Source: Actinomycetota bacterium
GTDB lineage: Bacteria > Actinomycetota > Actinomycetes > Mycobacteriales > JACQDL01
Direction: 5' to 3'
DNA length: 64,000 bases
Assembly: GCA_016201065.1 (NCBI GenBank)
Contig: JACQDL010000064.1
Span: forward strand, 23,121-87,120
The notes under the pieces are model-generated. The model was not told the DNA's origin. It ran no database searches and saw nothing but the letters and a program-made list of their open reading frames with translations. Below, piece after piece: positions 60,866 through 64,000 of the stretch (position 1 is its first letter; the number at the start of each line of letters is the position of its first letter). The position numbers were made by a program, and so were the translations under genes.

Positions 60866-61099
60866 GTGGTCCAGGCCTATATCTTGATACAGACCGAGGT
60901 GGGCAAAGCGGCCAAGGTCGCAGAACAGATCAGCGGGATCAAAGGTGTCACGATGGCCGAGGACGTGACCGGCCCCTACGACGTGATCGTCCGTGCCGAA
61001 GCCCGCAACGTCGACGAGCTCGGCAAGCTGGTCGTGGCCAAGGTTCAGGCCGTGGACGGGATCACCCGGACCCTGACCTGCCCCGTGGTACACCTGTAG
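60866..61099 (+). CDS. Stand-alone Lrp/AsnC ligand-binding (RAM) domain protein
   Basis: A 77-residue protein that is only the C-terminal RAM domain of Lrp/AsnC regulators: VQAYILIQTEVGKAAKVAEQ, SGIKGVTMAEDVTGPYDVIV, VQAVDGITRTLTCPVV. There is no HTH. GAAGGGG lies six bases before GTG 60866. Such proteins form octamers or decamers that bind amino acids and may modulate full-length Lrp proteins. A copy next to thiL is common in actinobacteria. The effector is unknown. Confidence 0.9.
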   Translation: MVQAYILIQTEVGKAAKVAEQISGIKGVTMAEDVTGPYDVIVRAEARNVDELGKLVVAKVQAVDGITRTLTCPVVHL

Positions 61100-61167
61100 A
61101 TCGGCGGCCCACGATCGACCCGCTCCGACGCCGCGCAGCGCTGACCGCGACCGCAGTCGCCGTTCCG

Positions 61168-61680
61168 GTGACCGTGCTGGTCGTGCTGCTCACCCACCGC
61201 GGCCCGGCACCGTCAGGGGGCACGGGCCTGTCAGGGGGCGCGGGCCCGACCGGCGCCCCGGCCGTGACTGCATCAGCCGCGATCGGTCCGGTCGACGTCA
61301 CCGCCCCACCCGCTTCGGCGGCGGCCGACCAGCACTGTCCCGGCGTGATCAGCGACCTGCCGGTCACCCTCAACGGCTCGCACTCCCGGCCGGCGCATTC
61401 GACGTCGGCGTACGTCGCGGCGTGGGGCGACCCGCCGATGGTGCTGCGCTGCGGGGTGCCCCGTCCGGCCGGGTTCGTCCGCACCAGCATGGTGATCTCC
61501 ATCGATGGCGTGCAGTGGTTCACCGAGCAGAAGCCCGACGCGGTGGTGTGGACCGCGGTGGACCGCCCCGTGTACGTCGAGGTGACCGTACCCACGACCT
61601 ACGGCAGCGCCCCGATCGCGGACCTCTCCGAGGACCTCGGCAAGGCCCTGCCGGCCCAGCCGATCAAACCCGGCGCCTGA
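61168..61680 (+). CDS. DUF3515 family exported protein, start uncertain
   Basis: An actinobacterial protein of unknown function. The domain reads HCPGVISDLPVTLNGSHSRP, VLRCGVPRPAGF and WFTEQKPDAVVWTAVDRPVY. The hydrophobic segment (ALTATAVAVPVTVLVVLLTH) begins upstream of the first canonical start, GTG 61168, in a frame that continues open into the Lrp gene without ATG, GTG or TTG. An ATC at 61114 would give a complete signal segment of MDP-like form (IDPLRRRAALTATAV). So either GTG 61168 is used with a short hydrophobic start, or initiation is non-canonical. It follows the Lrp gene in the same direction. Confidence 0.78.
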   Translation: MTVLVVLLTHRGPAPSGGTGLSGGAGPTGAPAVTASAAIGPVDVTAPPASAAADQHCPGVISDLPVTLNGSHSRPAHSTSAYVAAWGDPPMVLRCGVPRPAGFVRTSMVISIDGVQWFTEQKPDAVVWTAVDRPVYVEVTVPTTYGSAPIADLSEDLGKALPAQPIKPGA

Positions 61681-61739
61681 CCGGAGGGAATCGCGGAGTT
61701 GCGTCAGTGCAGCCCAAGGGAGACCGCCCGGCGGTACCG

Positions 61740-62450
61740 CTACAGGTGGGTGATGTAGTGGTAGTTGCCGGCACCGGCCGTGGCTTCCAGGGTCTGGATG
61801 ACCGCGCGCGGGTTGTCGTACGGGCCGGAGATGTAGAACGGGCTGCCTTCGCGACCGAAGTGAATGGGTGTGGGAGTGGCTGGACGACCCAGGTAGGGGG
61901 CGGTGACGGCGAAGTCGGGGGCGGGCTCGAAGCCGAGGGAGCGTGCGTAGGCGACCGCGCCGTGGACGAGGTGCTGGGCCAGGTCGAGGGCGACGGCGCG
62001 GGGAGGAACGTCGAATGCCCTGAAGAAGTCGCGGCTGTAGGCCGAGACCGAGCCCGCGCTCATCGTCAACGGGCCGATGGCGTCCTTGACGCCGAGGCAG
62101 TACACATCGACGAGAAACCCGCAGACCGTCGCCCGGCTGGCCCGTTCCTGGCGGGCGATGAGGACCTTGGCCAGTCCCCCGGTGGCGGGGTCAGCCGCGC
62201 CGGCAGGGTCGATCGCGGCCCACTGCGGGGCATCGGCCAGGCCGAGGCCGGCACTCCAGCCCTGGTTGACCCAGCAGCCCAGAAGGGTCCGATCGGCCGG
62301 GTCGGCCTGCGACTGCTGGAGCGCGGCGACCTGACGTACGAGCGGGGCTACCGCCGAGGGCCGCAGCCCGAGTGCCTTGGCGATCTGTTTGGGGGTGCTG
62401 CCTCGCTCGCGCATCTCGCGAACCCGGGACAGCAGTTCCTCGTCGTTCAC
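61740..62450 (-). CDS. Helix-turn-helix domain protein of unknown function
   Basis: 236 residues from GTG 62450. The N-terminal 45 residues form an HTH (LLSRVREMRERGSTPKQIAK then ALGLRPSAVAPLVRQV), like a Sigma-70 region-4/Hin-type fold. The larger C-terminal part, with LIARQERASRATVCGFLVDV, LGVKDAIGP and LAQHLVHGAVAYARSLGFEP, is not a domain I can name, but similar proteins occur in actinobacteria. No membrane segments. It is the last of three minus-strand genes, 52 bases after the SLOG gene, and could act with it. Confidence 0.75.
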   Translation of the reverse strand: MNDEELLSRVREMRERGSTPKQIAKALGLRPSAVAPLVRQVAALQQSQADPADRTLLGCWVNQGWSAGLGLADAPQWAAIDPAGAADPATGGLAKVLIARQERASRATVCGFLVDVYCLGVKDAIGPLTMSAGSVSAYSRDFFRAFDVPPRAVALDLAQHLVHGAVAYARSLGFEPAPDFAVTAPYLGRPATPTPIHFGREGSPFYISGPYDNPRAVIQTLEATAGAGNYHYITHL

Positions 62451-62502
62451 CGGCCCATTATGGGGCACAGCGGGAGCTGCCTTCGCCGCCGGTTCGCGTC
62501 GA

Positions 62503-62982
62503 TCACGTACGGACCGCCCCAGCCGGCCAGAGCACATGGACGGGGACGCTCCTCGCCCGGGCGGCGGCGACCACATCCGCTGTCCCCCCGTAACCGCGTG
62601 CCGGCTGCCCGTCCCAGACGGCCAGCAGTTCGGTCACCATGGCCAGCATCCGCAGGCTGGCCGCCAGGTGCGCCTCGGCGGTGGACGCCACGAAGTCCAG
62701 CCGGTGCACCGCGCCGGCCTGCGCGAGCAACCGGTCGTAGCTGTCATGGTGCTCCGCGGGAAGAGCGTCGCGGTACTCCGCAGCGGGGACGATGACCTCA
62801 AGCCTGCCACCGCGGTCGAGCACGGCCTGACCGAAGAGGCTGTCCGCCCCGTCGGCGAGGCAGGTCACGCCGACGAGCGGCGATCCGGCGTACCGCCGCA
62901 GCGCCTGCCGGATCGCCGCATCCACGAGCGTCGTCGTGCCATGGTCGAGACCGCGATGGCCGGTGATGCCCACCCGTGTCAT
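62503..62982 (-). CDS. SLOG-type Rossmann nucleotide-binding protein
   Basis: 159 residues. It starts MTRVGITGHRGLDHGTTTLV and carries VTCLADGADSLFGQAVLDRG, RLEVIVPAAEYRDALPAE and VWDGQPARGYGGTADVV. This is the pattern of SLOG/LOG-like folds, where GxTGHR and the GADxxF region line a nucleotide or nucleoside phosphate pocket. Relatives include DprA, LOG cytokinin enzymes, and SLOG sensors in defence systems. It lies 22 bases after the regulator-like gene, so they are probably cotranscribed. The ligand is unknown. Confidence 0.75.
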   Translation of the reverse strand: MTRVGITGHRGLDHGTTTLVDAAIRQALRRYAGSPLVGVTCLADGADSLFGQAVLDRGGRLEVIVPAAEYRDALPAEHHDSYDRLLAQAGAVHRLDFVASTAEAHLAASLRMLAMVTELLAVWDGQPARGYGGTADVVAAARARSVPVHVLWPAGAVRT

Positions 62983-63004
62983 GGCCGAAACACCGCCTCT
63001 CGCC

Positions 63005-63892
63005 TCAGCGCTGCGCAGCGGTTAGATGGCGATCGAACTCGCGGACGGACGGTGTCATGAGCGCCTCGTCCACCTCACGGGCGTGAAGATGCGCTTCGGC
63101 CAGGTCGAACCGGAACACCCACGGCCAGGACACCGGGCCGTCGAAGCTCGCGTCGCGGACCGCCTCATCCGCGCGGTCGAGGGCCTGCCAGGTGGCCCGC
63201 TCGTTGCGGGCACCCGCCTGCGCTACGGCCTCCAGCGCGGATAGCCAGGCGGTGGCAACGGCTGGACGCTCCGGTCCGAGCTTGGCTCTGGCACTGCGGA
63301 GCAGCCTGACGCCGTCGCCGACGTTCCCTTCGTTGACGGTGAGTGCCGCGAGGCTGCCAAGCATGTACGCCAGGAGTGTGCTGTTGGCGGATGCGGCCGC
63401 AGCGTTGATGGCGGTCGAGTAGTACATCCGGGCAGACCCGAGATCATGCATGTCCCAACACAGCCAACCAGCGAACCCGGCGATCTCGCTGATACCAGTG
63501 GCGAGCGACCGCGATGCTCCAGGGTCCCGCGCCGCCGCGTGCTTGCGGGTAGCCAGCCGCAGGTGTGCATCGACTGCATCGAACATGTCCCGTGGCGGAG
63601 TGTCGCCGTCAACCAGGCGGTAGGACGCCGTGATGTCCCGGATGGCACGACCATGGACGGTGCCAGAGGGCAGCAGACCAGATCCGACGACCCCCGTCGC
63701 AGACACGACGGCAGCGGCAGATGCCTCCAGGAACTCCCGGCGGTTCACTGGTGGCTCGCCCAGATCAGCTCCGCCGGCCGGTGGATCAGCAAGACCGACC
63801 AGTGTCGCGGAGAGTCGAAGCTCTCGCACGATGAGCCGAAGCATCGCGACATCGCGCACCTCATTGAGGCATTCCGCGTAACTGGTGCTCAC
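63005..63892 (-). CDS. Regulator-like helical-repeat protein with RRxFL segment, lacking HTH
   Basis: 295 residues from GTG 63892. Residues 1-50 (VSTSYAECLNEVRDVAMLRL, LRLSATLVGLADPP) precede NRREFLEASAAAVVSATGVV, a segment that looks like a Tat signal but is typical of the middle of actinobacterial XRE-family regulators. The rest is helical, TPR-like (ARMYYSTAINAAAASANSTL, EGNVGDGVRLLRSARAKLG). The N-terminal XRE DNA-binding domain that normally precedes it is missing, so it is a truncated regulator, a partner subunit, or a true Tat-exported protein. No Shine-Dalgarno is evident. Confidence 0.65.
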   Translation of the reverse strand: MSTSYAECLNEVRDVAMLRLIVRELRLSATLVGLADPPAGGADLGEPPVNRREFLEASAAAVVSATGVVGSGLLPSGTVHGRAIRDITASYRLVDGDTPPRDMFDAVDAHLRLATRKHAAARDPGASRSLATGISEIAGFAGWLCWDMHDLGSARMYYSTAINAAAASANSTLLAYMLGSLAALTVNEGNVGDGVRLLRSARAKLGPERPAVATAWLSALEAVAQAGARNERATWQALDRADEAVRDASFDGPVSWPWVFRFDLAEAHLHAREVDEALMTPSVREFDRHLTAAQR

Positions 63893-63914
63893 GGTGTGTG
63901 ATTGCCGGTGTGGG

Positions 63915-64000
63915 TCAGGTGGTGCGGTGGTGCTCGTGGTGAAGCAGGACCAGGGCTGCGGCGACGATATCGCCGATGCGTTGCGGGCAGCCACGCCAGC
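63915..64000 (-). CDS. C-terminal fragment of an unidentified protein (cut by window edge)
   Basis: The last 28 codons of a minus-strand frame ending at TGA 63917-63915. It reads WRGCPQRIGDIVAAALVLLH followed by HEHHRTT, which has the codon use and helix pattern of a real protein end. It is 22 bases upstream of the regulator-like gene, so it probably belongs to the same unit. Too little is visible to name it. Confidence 0.45.
   Translation of the reverse strand, partial: WRGCPQRIGDIVAAALVLLHHEHHRTT

Overview
The window is very GC-rich, uses many GTG starts and has dense 4-base start/stop overlaps. Its gene order (dinF-nrnA-rbfA-infB-ylxR-nusA-rimP; ispG-rip1-dxr; rlmN-cdsA-frr-pyrH-tsf-rpsB; xerC-dprA-yifB-yraN; rnhB-lepB-rplS-trmD-rimM-khpA-rpsP; ffh-glnD-glnB-amt-ftsY-smc; mutM-rnc-rpmF-yceD-sepIVA-coaD-rsmD-recG-fakA-like-rpmB; thiD-thiL) is the housekeeping block I know from mycobacteria and streptomycetes. 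It is therefore an Actinomycetota chromosome. A Micromonosporaceae-like genus is my best guess, but that is inference. No rRNA, tRNA, CRISPR array, insertion sequence or prophage was seen.

Layout. 1-8081 (minus): MATE pump, DHH phosphoesterase and the ribosome/transcription maturation operon from rimP to rbfA. 8254-9287 (plus): two coupled ferritin-like proteins. 9306-14690 (minus): HAD hydrolase, GNAT, and the dxr-rip1-ispG operon (non-mevalonate isoprenoid steps plus site-2 protease). 14810-18646: NUDIX, MMPL exporter, TetR regulator and DUF2631, the part least like the canonical order. 18710-24088 (minus): rlmN, cdsA, frr, pyrH, tsf, rpsB. 24409-25173 (plus): degenerate LytM/M23 protein. 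25232-31757 (minus): XerC, DprA, YifB, YraN, DUF2469, RNase HII, signal peptidase I, L19. 31915-33914 (minus): trmD-rimM-khpA-rpsP. 34142-36665: a short archaeal/eukaryotic-type prolyl-tRNA synthetase and an amidohydrolase. 36662-47241 (minus): SRP protein Ffh and receptor FtsY, the nitrogen-sensing set GlnD-GlnB-AmtB between them, then SMC. 47499-49779: a small coiled-coil protein, a membrane-anchored disordered protein, and a plus-strand CAP protein. 49797-58094 (minus): MutM, RNase III, L32, YceD, SepIVA, CoaD, RsmD, RecG, DAK2 kinase. 58269-61680: L28, GNAT, ThiD, ThiL, an Lrp-type sensor domain and a DUF3515 protein.

The last 2.3 kb (61740-64000, minus) leaves the conserved block. It holds an HTH protein, a SLOG-type Rossmann protein, a regulator-like protein without a DNA-binding domain, and the end of another gene. 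It is the most accessory-looking part.

Functionally the window is mostly protein synthesis, export and genome maintenance. Tight coupling makes the minus strand a series of long operons. Points of interest are twin GC-hairpins flanking the DUF503 gene, several in-frame tandem repeats (rpsB, recG, M23), two convergent gene pairs that share one CTAG for both stops, TAGACT -10 boxes consistent with leaderless starts, a candidate GlnR region before amtB, a cysteine-rich upstream reading frame before the small coiled-coil gene, and a DUF3515 gene with no canonical start. All family names come from reading motifs; no database search was run.
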